Below, piece after piece: positions 30,209 to 38,590 of a DNA stretch of 64,000 bases (positions within the stretch are counted from its first letter, which is position 1; the number at the start of each line of letters is the position of its first letter). The DNA lies in NCBI RefSeq assembly GCF_023347235.1, contig NZ_CP094467.1, forward strand, positions 1,488,001 through 1,552,000, in the 5' to 3' direction. Under the pieces are notes generated by a model. That model was given only the letters and a program-made list of their open reading frames with translations, was not told the DNA's origin and searched no databases. The position numbers and the translations under genes were made by a program. The DNA is from Faecalibacterium sp. I4-1-79 (lineage in GTDB: Bacteria; Bacillota; Clostridia; Oscillospirales; Ruminococcaceae).

Positions 30209-31081
30209 ATGAAACGATTCCACCGCCGCTGTCGGCGGCTATGTATTCTGGCGGCGCTGCTTGTGCTGCTGGTACTGTTTCTGCGGCAGAACGTTCTGCT
30301 GGATACAGCCAGCCGACATGCGATCTTGCTGGACGCCCAAAGCGGGCAGGTACTGGCGCAGAAACGTGCTGACGAGCGCACTGCACCGGCATCTCTGACA
30401 AAAATGATGACCATACTGCTGGCCATTGAGGCAGAGCCGGATTTGGATAAGCAGGTAACACTGCCGGAGGGTATTTTCCCGGCCTTGCAGATCGAAAGAG
30501 CATCTATGGCAGGCTTTGCGCCCGGGGAGACAGTCACGGTGCGGGACTTGCTCTATGGTGCGATGCTGCCTTCCGGTGCAGAATGCTGTGAGACGCTGGC
30601 GCGGCTGGTGAGCGGCAGTGAGGATAACTTTGCCGCACTGATGAACCAAAAGGCTGCAGAGCTTGGTATGAAGAATACCCATTTTACCAATCCCACCGGC
30701 CTGACGGATACCGAGCACTATTCCAGTGCGGCAGATATGGCAAAGCTCTTGCAGGCAGCATTACACAATGCGACCTTTCGCACCATTTTTACTGCGGAGC
30801 ACTACACCACCACAGCGACTGCGCAGCACCCGGAAGGCGTTTCGCTGACCAGTACACTGCTGGGCAAGCTGGACGGAACAGAGCTTCCCGAGGGGGCACA
30901 AATCGAGGGCGGCAAAACAGGGTATACCGCCGCCGCAGGGCTGTGTCTGGCCAGCCTTGCCACCGTGAATGGAAAGGAGTATATCCTTGTTACGCTTGCC
31001 GCGCCTGGAGACCATGGAACGGAGCAGTACAATATCCGCGATGCAGTGCATGTGTACCGGAAACTGGCGGATAAAAAATAA
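30209..31081 (+). CDS. D-alanyl-D-alanine carboxypeptidase (S11 family, DacF/PBP5-like)
   Basis: Trims the terminal D-Ala of peptidoglycan pentapeptides at the outer membrane face. The 290-residue protein has an N-terminal signal/anchor helix (about 11-26), the SxxK motif SLTK (S62, K65) and the KTG motif (236-238). The SxN motif reads SGA (122-124), so the usual Asn is absent, as in some clostridial members. ATG 30209 is chosen because AAGGA lies 11 bases before it; a GTG at 30167 would overlap a cre-like site. No C-terminal beta domain is present. Confidence 0.85.
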   Translation: MKRFHRRCRRLCILAALLVLLVLFLRQNVLLDTASRHAILLDAQSGQVLAQKRADERTAPASLTKMMTILLAIEAEPDLDKQVTLPEGIFPALQIERASMAGFAPGETVTVRDLLYGAMLPSGAECCETLARLVSGSEDNFAALMNQKAAELGMKNTHFTNPTGLTDTEHYSSAADMAKLLQAALHNATFRTIFTAEHYTTTATAQHPEGVSLTSTLLGKLDGTELPEGAQIEGGKTGYTAAAGLCLASLATVNGKEYILVTLAAPGDHGTEQYNIRDAVHVYRKLADKK

Positions 31082-31102
31082 CCGCGTTACACAGGGCTCG
31101 CC

Positions 31103-31131
31103 TTGCAAACCGGGTGCTTCGGCGGTACAAT
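31103..31131 (+). promoter_or_regulatory. Promoter of the cysteine-cluster gene
   Basis: TTGCAA (31103-31108), 17-base spacer, TACAAT (31126-31131), 34 bases before the ATG. Confidence 0.65.
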
Positions 31132-31165
31132 AGGGACATTCTATCATGGAAAAGGATGTTTGACT

Positions 31166-31891
31166 ATGCGAGACGAAGCCATTGACCTGTGCGGACAGAT
31201 AAATTTTACCCGTACCGATGCCATGCCTCTGCTGGAACGGGATGCGCAGTTCCGTTTTACCTGTGCGGGCTGCGGCAACTGCTGCCGCGGGCGGGAGGAT
31301 ATCGTGCTGTCCGGCTATGATTTGTGGCGTATTGCTGCTCGGCTGCGTCTGCCGCCGCAGATCGTGGCACGGGGCTACTGCCGCAGCAGCATAGGCAGGG
31401 TGAGCCATTTACCGGTGCTGCGGCTTGCCCCGGTCAAGGAAAACCGCAATAACTGCCCCTTTCTGACCGAAAACCACTGCGCCATCCATGAGGCAGAGCC
31501 GTTGGTATGTGCGCTGTATCCGCTGGCGCAGGAGATCAGCCGGGCAGGGGAGGTTCACTACTTTTTACAGCCCACCGGCTGCGGCGGGCAGGTGATCGAA
31601 GCAAGGGTGCAGGATTACCTTGCCCGCTACGATGTGCCCGCCCGGGAAGCCATTGATGTGCGCTGGGCGCAGACCTGCATGGCGCTAGAAGATACGGTGG
31701 AACAGCTGGAGACAGTGCTCAGCCCGGTACTGGTGCGCAGGATGCAGGCAAAGCTCTGGCAGGCACTGTATTTTGGCTACGATTATACGCAGGACTATCT
31801 GCCGCAGCTGGAAGCAAACCTGCAAACGCTGGACACGGAGCTGCATAAACTGACGGAGTATCAGAAAAAACGAAATAATTGTTCAAAATAA
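31166..31891 (+). CDS. YkgJ-family cysteine cluster protein
   Basis: Putative metal-binding protein (241 residues) of unknown role. CAGCGNCC at residues 33-40 gives the CxxCxxCC cluster. Further cysteines in NNCPFL, CAIHEAEPLVC and PTGCGG complete the family pattern. AAAGGA (31151-31156) supports ATG 31166. It has its own promoter. Confidence 0.85.
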   Translation: MRDEAIDLCGQINFTRTDAMPLLERDAQFRFTCAGCGNCCRGREDIVLSGYDLWRIAARLRLPPQIVARGYCRSSIGRVSHLPVLRLAPVKENRNNCPFLTENHCAIHEAEPLVCALYPLAQEISRAGEVHYFLQPTGCGGQVIEARVQDYLARYDVPAREAIDVRWAQTCMALEDTVEQLETVLSPVLVRRMQAKLWQALYFGYDYTQDYLPQLEANLQTLDTELHKLTEYQKKRNNCSK

Positions 31892-31947
31892 TTGATGGAT
31901 GGCTTTACTTGAATCGATAATAAAGGCCGTTTTCGGGCAAAAGTGGA

Positions 31948-31976
31948 TTGTTTTGCCAGCGATTCTGTGATATACT
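31948..31976 (+). promoter_or_regulatory. Promoter of the ABC transporter operon
   Basis: TTGTTT (31948-31953), 17-base spacer, TATACT (31971-31976). The following 100-base leader shows no T-box core. Confidence 0.65.
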
Positions 31977-32077
31977 TCACGAGTGTAAAGCGAACCTTGA
32001 TTGATCCGCTTACAATATCGGCCCGGAGTGCGGCGTCCTGTTGGCTGCAAGGGCTGGAGATAGAGGAGATCATCAAT

Positions 32078-33106
32078 ATGCGTAAAATCACTCGTCGTTC
32101 CTTCCTGACTGCTGCCGCTGCCTGCGGTGCAGCAGCTGCTCTTTCTGCCTGCGGCGGTTCTTCCTCCGCATCTTCTGCGGCAACATCCTCCACGGTTGCT
32201 TCTGCATCGGTCGCTGCGGCTTCCAACGGAGAAAAGTTCACCGTTGGCATCTGCCAGCTGGTGCAGCACGCTGCACTGGATGCCGCTACGCAGGGCTTTG
32301 AGGACGCCCTGACCGCTTCCTTTGGCGAGAACGTCACCTTCGACTTCCAGAATGCACAGGGCGATTCCGCTACCTGCGCCACCATTGCCAACGGCTTTGT
32401 TTCTTCCAGCGTGGCACTGATCATGGCAAACGCTACCCCTGCTCTGCAGGCTGCACAGGCTGCTACCAACACCATCCCCATTCTGGGCACCTCTGTTACC
32501 GAGTACGGTGTGGCACTGGGTCTGGACAACTTCTCCGGCACCGTGGGCGGCAACGTCTCCGGAACCTCCGATCTGGCACCGCTGGATCAGCAGGCAGATA
32601 TGATCGTGGAGTGGATGCCCGAGGTCAAGAAGGTCGGCCTGCTGTACTGCTCTGCCGAGGCAAACAGCCAGTATCAGGTAGACGAAGTGCAGAAGTATCT
32701 GGAGGCCAAGGGTGTAACTGCTACCCAGTACGCTTTCTCGGATTCCAACGATCTGTCCTCCGTCTGCCAGAAGGCTGCAGACGAGAACGATGCGCTGTAT
32801 GTGCCCACTGATAACACCGTTGCCGCCAACACCGGCATCGTGGACGGCATCTGCCGCCCGGCTAAGAAGCCTGTATTCGCCGGTGAGGAGGGCATCTGCT
32901 CCGGCTGCGGCGTGGCTACCCTGTCCATCAGCTACTACGACTTGGGCTACACCACCGGTGAGATGGCAGTCAAGATCCTGAACGGTGAGAGCGACATCTC
33001 CACCATGCCCATCGAGTACACCGATGTGACCAAGAAGTACAACAAAGCTGTCTGCGATGACCTTGGCCTGACCGTACCGGAAGGCTATGTAGAAATCGAA
33101 GCCTGA
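32078..33106 (+). CDS. ABC transporter substrate-binding lipoprotein (TrpX-like)
   Basis: Extracellular binding protein of 342 residues. The signal peptide ends in a lipobox with Cys25 (LSAC), followed by a Ser/Ala-rich linker. The fold is that of the ABC_sub_bind family (VGICQLVQHAALDAATQGFE near residue 54), which includes TrpX. The presence of a BPD_transp_2 permease and an ATPase next to it matches the TrpXYZ layout. The ligand (tryptophan or another aromatic or small molecule) is inferred only. GAGGAG precedes ATG 32078. Confidence 0.88.
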   Translation: MRKITRRSFLTAAAACGAAAALSACGGSSSASSAATSSTVASASVAAASNGEKFTVGICQLVQHAALDAATQGFEDALTASFGENVTFDFQNAQGDSATCATIANGFVSSSVALIMANATPALQAAQAATNTIPILGTSVTEYGVALGLDNFSGTVGGNVSGTSDLAPLDQQADMIVEWMPEVKKVGLLYCSAEANSQYQVDEVQKYLEAKGVTATQYAFSDSNDLSSVCQKAADENDALYVPTDNTVAANTGIVDGICRPAKKPVFAGEEGICSGCGVATLSISYYDLGYTTGEMAVKILNGESDISTMPIEYTDVTKKYNKAVCDDLGLTVPEGYVEIEA

Positions 33107-33135
33107 TAACAGCAAAACCGGAACAATATAAAAAT

Positions 33136-33172
33136 AGCGGAGAAGAGTGAATTTTTACTCTTCTCCGCTTTC
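33136..33172 (+). terminator. Intra-operon terminator or attenuator
   Basis: Perfect 13-base arms (33136-33148 and 33157-33169) between the binding-protein and permease genes. The weak T tail suggests partial termination, which would keep the binding protein in excess. Confidence 0.7.
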
Positions 33173-33223
33173 CCGTATCAAAGCGGGAGATAAAAAAAGT
33201 GTAACGTTTAGGAGGAAATTGTT

Positions 33224-34165
33224 TTGGAGATCATTGCAAGACTTGCAAACCTGCCGGGCGCTTTACCGGGTGCCTGTGCGCAGGGGCTTATCTGGGGTAT
33301 CATGGCCATCGGCGTGTACCTGACCTACCGTATTCTGGATGTAGCCGACCTGACCGTGGACGGCAGCTTTGGCACCGGCGGCGCGGTGTGCGTCATGTGC
33401 CTGCTTTCCGGCATGAACGTTTGGGCAGCATTGCTGGTGGCTGTGCTGGCCGGCCTTGCTACCGGCCTTGTCACCGGCCTGCTGCACACCTTTATGGGCA
33501 TTCCCGCCATTCTGGCCGGTATCCTGACCCAGCTGGCGCTGTATTCCATCAACCTGAAGATCATGGGCAAGGCCAACCAGTCCATCAACGTGGATAAGTA
33601 CGGCCTGCTCATCTCCCTGCGCTGGGTCAAGGAATTTGCCCTGCATAACCCCATTATCATGGTTATCCTTGCTACGGCGGTGGTCATCGGGGTGCTGTAC
33701 TGGTTCTTCGGTACGGAGCTGGGCTGCGGCATCCGTGCTACCGGCTCTAACCCTGCCATGTCCCGCGCACAGGGCATCAACACCAACTTCAACATCGTGC
33801 TGGGTCTGGCCGTCTCCAATGCGCTGGTGGCTTTGTCCGGTGCGCTGCTCAGCCAGTATCAGGGCTTTGCAGACGTCGGCATGGGACGCGGTGCTATTGT
33901 CATCGGTCTGGCTGCCGTCATCATTGGCGAGGCCGTGTTTAGCCGCATCTTCCACAACTTTGCCCTCAAGCTGGCCTCTGTTTCCATCGGCGCGATCATC
34001 TATTATATCGTCATTCAGCTGGTGCTGACACTGGGCTTTGATGCAAACCTGCTCAAGCTGCTGAGTGCCTCTGTGGTGGCAGTGTTCCTTGCCGTGCCGT
34101 ACTGGAAGGGCAAATACTTCTCGAAGCCGGTCAAAAAGGCAAAGGAGGACGCAAAAAATGCTTGA
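33224..34165 (+). CDS. ABC transporter permease (TrpY-like)
   Basis: Inner-membrane permease of 313 residues with about eight to nine hydrophobic segments and the YRILDVADLTVDGSFGTGGA block typical of this family. The start is TTG 33224, fixed by GGAGG at 33211-33215. Its end overlaps the ATPase start by eight bases. Confidence 0.88.
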   Translation: MEIIARLANLPGALPGACAQGLIWGIMAIGVYLTYRILDVADLTVDGSFGTGGAVCVMCLLSGMNVWAALLVAVLAGLATGLVTGLLHTFMGIPAILAGILTQLALYSINLKIMGKANQSINVDKYGLLISLRWVKEFALHNPIIMVILATAVVIGVLYWFFGTELGCGIRATGSNPAMSRAQGINTNFNIVLGLAVSNALVALSGALLSQYQGFADVGMGRGAIVIGLAAVIIGEAVFSRIFHNFALKLASVSIGAIIYYIVIQLVLTLGFDANLLKLLSASVVAVFLAVPYWKGKYFSKPVKKAKEDAKNA

Positions 34166-34952
34166 GATTCAAAATGTTTCCAAAACCTTCAATGCAGGTA
34201 CAGTGAACCAGAAGACCGCCCTGAACGGCCTGAACCTGAAGCTGAACGAGGGCGATTTTGTCACCGTCATCGGCGGCAACGGTGCGGGTAAATCCACCAT
34301 GCTGAATGCCGTGGCCGGTGTGTGGCCAGTGGACGAGGGCAAAATTTTGATCGACGGTGTGGACGTCACCCGTCTGAGCGAGCATCAGCGCGCCGCCTAC
34401 ATTGGCCGCGTGTTCCAGGACCCCATGACCGGCACTGCCGCCACCATGCAGATCGAGGAAAACTTGGCGCTGGCAGCCCGGCGCGGCAAGCGCCGCACCC
34501 TGCGCATCGGCATCACCAAGGCCGAGCGGGAGCAGTACCGCGAGCTGCTCAAGACCCTTGATCTGGGCCTTGAGGATCGCCTGACCGCCCGCGTGGGACT
34601 GCTTTCCGGCGGTCAGCGGCAGGCGCTGACTTTGCTGATGGCTACCATGAACAAGCCGAAGCTCCTGCTGCTGGATGAGCACACCGCCGCACTGGACCCC
34701 AAAACGGCGCTGAAGGTGCTTACCCTTTCGGCACGCATCGTGGAAGAAAACCATCTGACCACCATGATGATCACCCACAACATGAAGGATGCCATCAAAT
34801 ACGGCAACCGGCTGATCATGATGCACGAGGGGCACATCATCTACGATGTGGCAGGGGAGGAGAAGCAGAAGCTGCACGTCTCCGACCTGCTGGCCAAGTT
34901 CCAGATCGCCAGCGGCGGCGAGTTTGCCAATGACCGCATGATCTTGTCCTGA
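34158..34952 (+). CDS. ABC transporter ATP-binding protein (TrpZ-like)
   Basis: Cytosolic ATPase of 264 residues: Walker A GGNGAGKST (about 39-47), signature LLSGGQRQ (near 155), Walker B LLLLDEHTAALD (near 175) and the H-loop ITHN. AAAGGAGGAC precedes ATG 34158. Overlap with the permease gene implies translational coupling. Confidence 0.93.
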   Translation: MLEIQNVSKTFNAGTVNQKTALNGLNLKLNEGDFVTVIGGNGAGKSTMLNAVAGVWPVDEGKILIDGVDVTRLSEHQRAAYIGRVFQDPMTGTAATMQIEENLALAARRGKRRTLRIGITKAEREQYRELLKTLDLGLEDRLTARVGLLSGGQRQALTLLMATMNKPKLLLLDEHTAALDPKTALKVLTLSARIVEENHLTTMMITHNMKDAIKYGNRLIMMHEGHIIYDVAGEEKQKLHVSDLLAKFQIASGGEFANDRMILS

Positions 34953-34964
34953 AGAGGGATTGCG

Positions 34965-36215
34965 ATGAGAAAACTTTGGAAACGAGCAGCGGCGCTGGTC
35001 GTCAGCGCTGCATTGGCCGGTGCGATGCTTCCCAGTGCATTCTCGGAAGAAGCAACGGATGCGGTGGAAGCAAAACTTACAACGATGACTTTGCGGGAAA
35101 AGGTTGGGCAGCTGTTCTGGGTGCGCCCTGAAACGCTGGACTTTTCACTGAATCCTGAAAAAAAGACGCTGACGCAGACCATGCGGCAGAATCTGGAACA
35201 GTATCCGGTGGGCGGCATCACAGTTTTTAAGAAGAACATTCAGGACGAGAACCAGCTTTCCTCCTTGATCGCGGATTTCCAAAGCGCTTCCAAAATACCG
35301 ATGATCGTGGCCGTTGATGAAGAGGGCGGCGCGGTAGCCCGGCTGGCAAATCATGAGGCCTTCTCTCTGCCTAAATATACGAGCGCCCGGGATATTGGCA
35401 AAACAGGCGACCCGGAGCAGGCCCGCCAGATGGGACGGACGATCGGCGGCTACCTGCGATTTTACGGGTTCAATCTGGATTTTGCACCGGTTGCGGATGT
35501 GGATTCCAACCCGGCTAATCCGGTCATTGGCAGGCGGGCTTATTCCACCGATGCGCAGCAGACGGCGCAGATGGTGGCCGCTGCAGTGGAGGGCTTCCAC
35601 GAGGCCGGGATGCTCTGCACGGTAAAGCATTTTCCGGGCCATGGGGATACCGGACAGGACAGCCACTACGGAACAGCGACATCCTACAAGACCTGGGAAG
35701 AAATGAAAGCGATGGAAATGCTTCCCTTTAAGGCTGGGATCGCCGCCGGGGCCGATGTGGTCATGACGGCGCACATCACGACCCCGAATGCGACCACGGA
35801 CGGCCTGCCGGCATCGCTGTCCTACACGATGATAACCGAGCGGCTGCGCGGAGAATTGGGCTTTCAGGGCGTGATCGTAACCGATGCACTGGAAATGAAT
35901 GCCATCAAAAACCACTTTACGCCGGCGGAATCGGCTGTGGCAGCACTTCGAGCCGGTGTGGATGTGCTGCTGATGCCCAGTGATCTGCGCGCGGCCTTTG
36001 ATGGTGTAGTTCAGGCAGTGGAGGACGGCACGCTTTCAGAAGAGCGCCTGAACGAAAGTGTCCGGCGGATCCTGACCCTCAAACAAAAGGCTGGCCTGGA
36101 TCTCAGCGGGTCGTCTGCAGCAAAGCAGCCTATAGCGGAGAAAACCTCCGATACGAAGTGCAGCTTTTCGGGCTGGCTGAAAAAGCTGTGGTATGGGGCT
36201 GATACCGTAGCGTGA
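34965..36215 (+). CDS. Glycoside hydrolase family 3, beta-N-acetylhexosaminidase-like (NagZ)
   Basis: Exported GH3 enzyme of 416 residues, likely cleaving GlcNAc from muropeptides. A signal peptide covers about residues 1-28. The NagZ hallmark KHFPGHGDT (from residue 221) holds the catalytic His/Asp of the mobile loop, and the nucleophile Asp lies in VIVTDALEM near 308. It starts 12 bases after the ATPase stop and so may be read with the transporter. A 50-residue Ser/Lys tail follows the domain. Confidence 0.9.
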   Translation: MRKLWKRAAALVVSAALAGAMLPSAFSEEATDAVEAKLTTMTLREKVGQLFWVRPETLDFSLNPEKKTLTQTMRQNLEQYPVGGITVFKKNIQDENQLSSLIADFQSASKIPMIVAVDEEGGAVARLANHEAFSLPKYTSARDIGKTGDPEQARQMGRTIGGYLRFYGFNLDFAPVADVDSNPANPVIGRRAYSTDAQQTAQMVAAAVEGFHEAGMLCTVKHFPGHGDTGQDSHYGTATSYKTWEEMKAMEMLPFKAGIAAGADVVMTAHITTPNATTDGLPASLSYTMITERLRGELGFQGVIVTDALEMNAIKNHFTPAESAVAALRAGVDVLLMPSDLRAAFDGVVQAVEDGTLSEERLNESVRRILTLKQKAGLDLSGSSAAKQPIAEKTSDTKCSFSGWLKKLWYGADTVA

Positions 36216-36235
36216 ATCCCACAATATGTGCAAAA

Positions 36236-36266
36236 CAGGCTCCCCGCCAATGGCAGGGAGCCTGTT
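36236..36266. terminator. Bidirectional terminator between the GH3 and kinase genes
   Basis: Nine-base arms (36236-36244 and 36256-36264) with A-rich and T-containing tails, between convergent genes. Confidence 0.7.
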
Positions 36267-36278
36267 GCTGTATGCGGC

Positions 36279-37367
36279 TTACCGCTTGATATCGTAGTTC
36301 ATGTTCATCAGGTTGCGGATGGTGCTCACATCATCGGTGATGTTGGCGTCGCCGTGGATGGTGTGCTTGATGGCGCTGCTGGCCACTGCAAAGTTGATCA
36401 TATCCATGGCCTTGTAGTTGTGCAGCATGGCGTAGATCAGGCCGCTGGCAAAGGCGTCGCCGCCGCCCACGCGGTCCAGAATGTTAAAGGTGTACAGCTT
36501 GCTCTCGAAGGTGTGACCCTCGTACCACATAAAGGCCTTCAGGCTGTTCTCGCTGCCGCTGTGAGCGTAGCGCACATGGCGGGCGATGCACTTCAGGTTG
36601 GGGTAGCGCTCGATGAACCGCTGGAAGATCTCGTCCTGCTGCTCGTAGCTGGGTTGCAGGGGCACGCCGTCCTTCCAGTCGCCCTTGCTGTGGTCGTTTT
36701 CGTCCTTCCACAGGTGGTAGGGCTCAATGCCCAGCAGCACATCCACATAGGGCAGGCACTCGGTACAGAAATCCCGTGCTTCCTCCCAGGTCCACAGGGT
36801 GGAGCGGAAGTTGCCGTCAAAGCTCACGGTCAGGCCCTTTTTCTTGGCAACCTTCAGCATATCAAGGATCAGGCTGCGGCAGTTGGGAGCCAGCGCCGGG
36901 GTAATGCCGCTGAGGTGCAGCCAGTCGTAGCCCTCCAGCAGAGCGTCCAGATCCACCTGAGAGAAATCGTACTCGGTAATGGCGCTGTGTTTGCGGTCGT
37001 AGATGACCTTGGAAGCGCGGATGCCGTAGCCGGTCTCCAGATAATAAGTACCCAGACGGTTAGAAGGGGTCTCGTCCGGCTCGGTCAGGATCATGGGGGT
37101 GCAGTGCACATCGTTGGAGCGCAGCCAGCGCACAGCGCTCTTGCCCAGACTGTTATTGGGCACTACGCTGAAAAAGGTGCTGTCCACGCCAAGGTTTGCC
37201 AGCGCCAGCGCAATGTTGGCCTCGCTGCCGCCATAGCTGGCCTCAAAAGCGGATGCCATGCGGATCTTTTCGTAGTTCGGCGGGGTCAGGCGCAGCATGA
37301 TCTCACCACAGGTGATGAACTTCTGGCCATTGGGTTCGCTGCCAAGGATCGGATTGAAATGTTCCAT
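36279..37367 (-). CDS. kdgK: PfkB-family sugar kinase, 2-keto-3-deoxygluconate kinase-like
   Basis: Cytosolic kinase of 362 residues. The N-terminal PfkB block GGSEANIALALANLG is near residue 44. The C-terminal signature DRVGGGDAFASGLIYA near 290 has the catalytic Asp and the anion hole. Overall sequence resembles KDG kinases, which feed uronates into the Entner-Doudoroff route; other keto-sugar substrates are possible. GGAGGAG precedes ATG 37367; longer readings begin in the promoter. Confidence 0.85.
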   Translation of the reverse strand: MEHFNPILGSEPNGQKFITCGEIMLRLTPPNYEKIRMASAFEASYGGSEANIALALANLGVDSTFFSVVPNNSLGKSAVRWLRSNDVHCTPMILTEPDETPSNRLGTYYLETGYGIRASKVIYDRKHSAITEYDFSQVDLDALLEGYDWLHLSGITPALAPNCRSLILDMLKVAKKKGLTVSFDGNFRSTLWTWEEARDFCTECLPYVDVLLGIEPYHLWKDENDHSKGDWKDGVPLQPSYEQQDEIFQRFIERYPNLKCIARHVRYAHSGSENSLKAFMWYEGHTFESKLYTFNILDRVGGGDAFASGLIYAMLHNYKAMDMINFAVASSAIKHTIHGDANITDDVSTIRNLMNMNYDIKR

Positions 37368-37424
37368 AACGCTCCTCCTGATAACATTGCGGACACTCGC
37401 AACTATTAACACATCGTTGTATCC

Positions 37425-37453
37425 ATTATAGTGCGTTCCCGGACAGAATGCAA
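37425..37453 (-). promoter_or_regulatory. Promoter of the kdgK-like gene
   Basis: Minus strand: TTGCAT (37448-37453), 17-base spacer, TATAAT (37425-37430). Confidence 0.75.
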
Positions 37454-37530
37454 GGGTTTGCACGCGCAAGCAAGAGAAAATAAACCATAAAATTTGGTAA
37501 AGTTGCCGAAAAAGCTGCCTTAATGCGGAA

Positions 37531-38445
37531 TTACACCCCGGTCAGGTCAAAGCTGGGGGTGTATTCTTCTTTGGCGCTGCTCTTTTGCTGCATATAGCCC
37601 TGCACAAGCCCCTTGTCCATGGCGTAGTTCACCACCCGGCGGTATTCGTAGGTGGTGATGCGCCGCCCGATGCCGTGCTCTGCGGCCTTGTAGAAGGGGG
37701 TATACTGGCTCATGACGCTGGGCAGAAAGCACCCGGGGTCGGCGTCGTTCCATGCAGCCATCTGGTCCAGTACGGCAAAGCTGTCCTCCACATGACCCGG
37801 CAGCGCCAGATGCCGCAGAATGACCCCCTTTTGCAGGATGCCGTCTGCATCGAACACCGGATGCCCGGCCTGCGCCATCATGGCTTCAATGGCGGGCTTT
37901 GCCTGTGCAAAGTAGTCCGGCGCGGCGGAAAGCTTTGCGGAAAGGGCAGAGGATACATATTTTAAATCAGCCAGCCAGATATCAATATACCCGTGCCACG
38001 CCTCCACGCTTTCCACCGTCTCGTAGCCGCCGGTGTTGCACACGATGGGCAGACGCAGCCCTTTGGCGCGGGCAATGTCCAGCGTGGCAATGATCCACGG
38101 TTGCCACTGTCCGGGAGTGACCAGATTGATGTTGTGTGCGCCCTGCGCCTGTAAATTTAAAAAGATTTCGGCCAAGTGCTCCACGGTGATCTCTTTGCCC
38201 AGCCCCTCGGCGCTGATGGGATAGTTCTGGCAGAAGCAGCACTTCAGGGTGCAGCCGGAAAAGAACACCGTGCCGCTGCCCCTTGTACCGCTGATGCAGG
38301 GCTCCTCCCAGTGGTGCAGGGCAGCGCGGGCAGCTTTTAGCGTAGCGCCTGCCCCGCAGAAGCCGGTGCGCCCGGCGGCACGGTCAGCACCGCAGCGGCG
38401 GGGGCAGAGGGTACAGCGAGTGGGAACGGAAATGGTTTTCGGCAT
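37531..38445 (-). CDS. Radical SAM protein, PflA-type
   Basis: Iron-sulfur enzyme of 304 residues. The SAM-binding cluster is C65xxxC69xxC72 in FSGCTLKCCFC. A Cys-rich N-terminal segment (CTLCPRRCGADR at 11-22) precedes it. This layout matches the widespread pyruvate-formate-lyase-activating-like family (AmmeMemoRadiSam-related), whose target is generally unknown. ATG 38445 is preferred over TTG 38454 on ribosome-site spacing. Confidence 0.82.
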   Translation of the reverse strand: MPKTISVPTRCTLCPRRCGADRAAGRTGFCGAGATLKAARAALHHWEEPCISGTRGSGTVFFSGCTLKCCFCQNYPISAEGLGKEITVEHLAEIFLNLQAQGAHNINLVTPGQWQPWIIATLDIARAKGLRLPIVCNTGGYETVESVEAWHGYIDIWLADLKYVSSALSAKLSAAPDYFAQAKPAIEAMMAQAGHPVFDADGILQKGVILRHLALPGHVEDSFAVLDQMAAWNDADPGCFLPSVMSQYTPFYKAAEHGIGRRITTYEYRRVVNYAMDKGLVQGYMQQKSSAKEEYTPSFDLTGV

Positions 38446-38478
38446 AATATCCAAAGTCCTTTGCTTAAAATTTTCGTA

Positions 38479-38518
38479 TTCAGTATACCACTTTTGGTGC
38501 CATTCGTGCTATACTGAA
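38479..38518. promoter_or_regulatory. Symmetric divergent promoter region
   Basis: TTCAGTATA (38479-38487) and TATACTGAA (38510-38518) form an inverted repeat. Each half provides a TATACT -10 box facing outward, for the radical SAM gene (minus) and the fbp gene (plus). No good -35 boxes are visible, so an activator may be needed. Confidence 0.5.
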
Positions 38519-38590
38519 ATATAGAGAAACGATAATACAAAAAACGCAACATCTTTGCAGGGCAAGGAATGCGTTACGATGGAGGAAGCC

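Noticed and set aside
31892-32077. Possible T-box before the TrpX-like gene
   Set aside because: The leader lacks the GGTGGTACCGCG core and a terminator hairpin.
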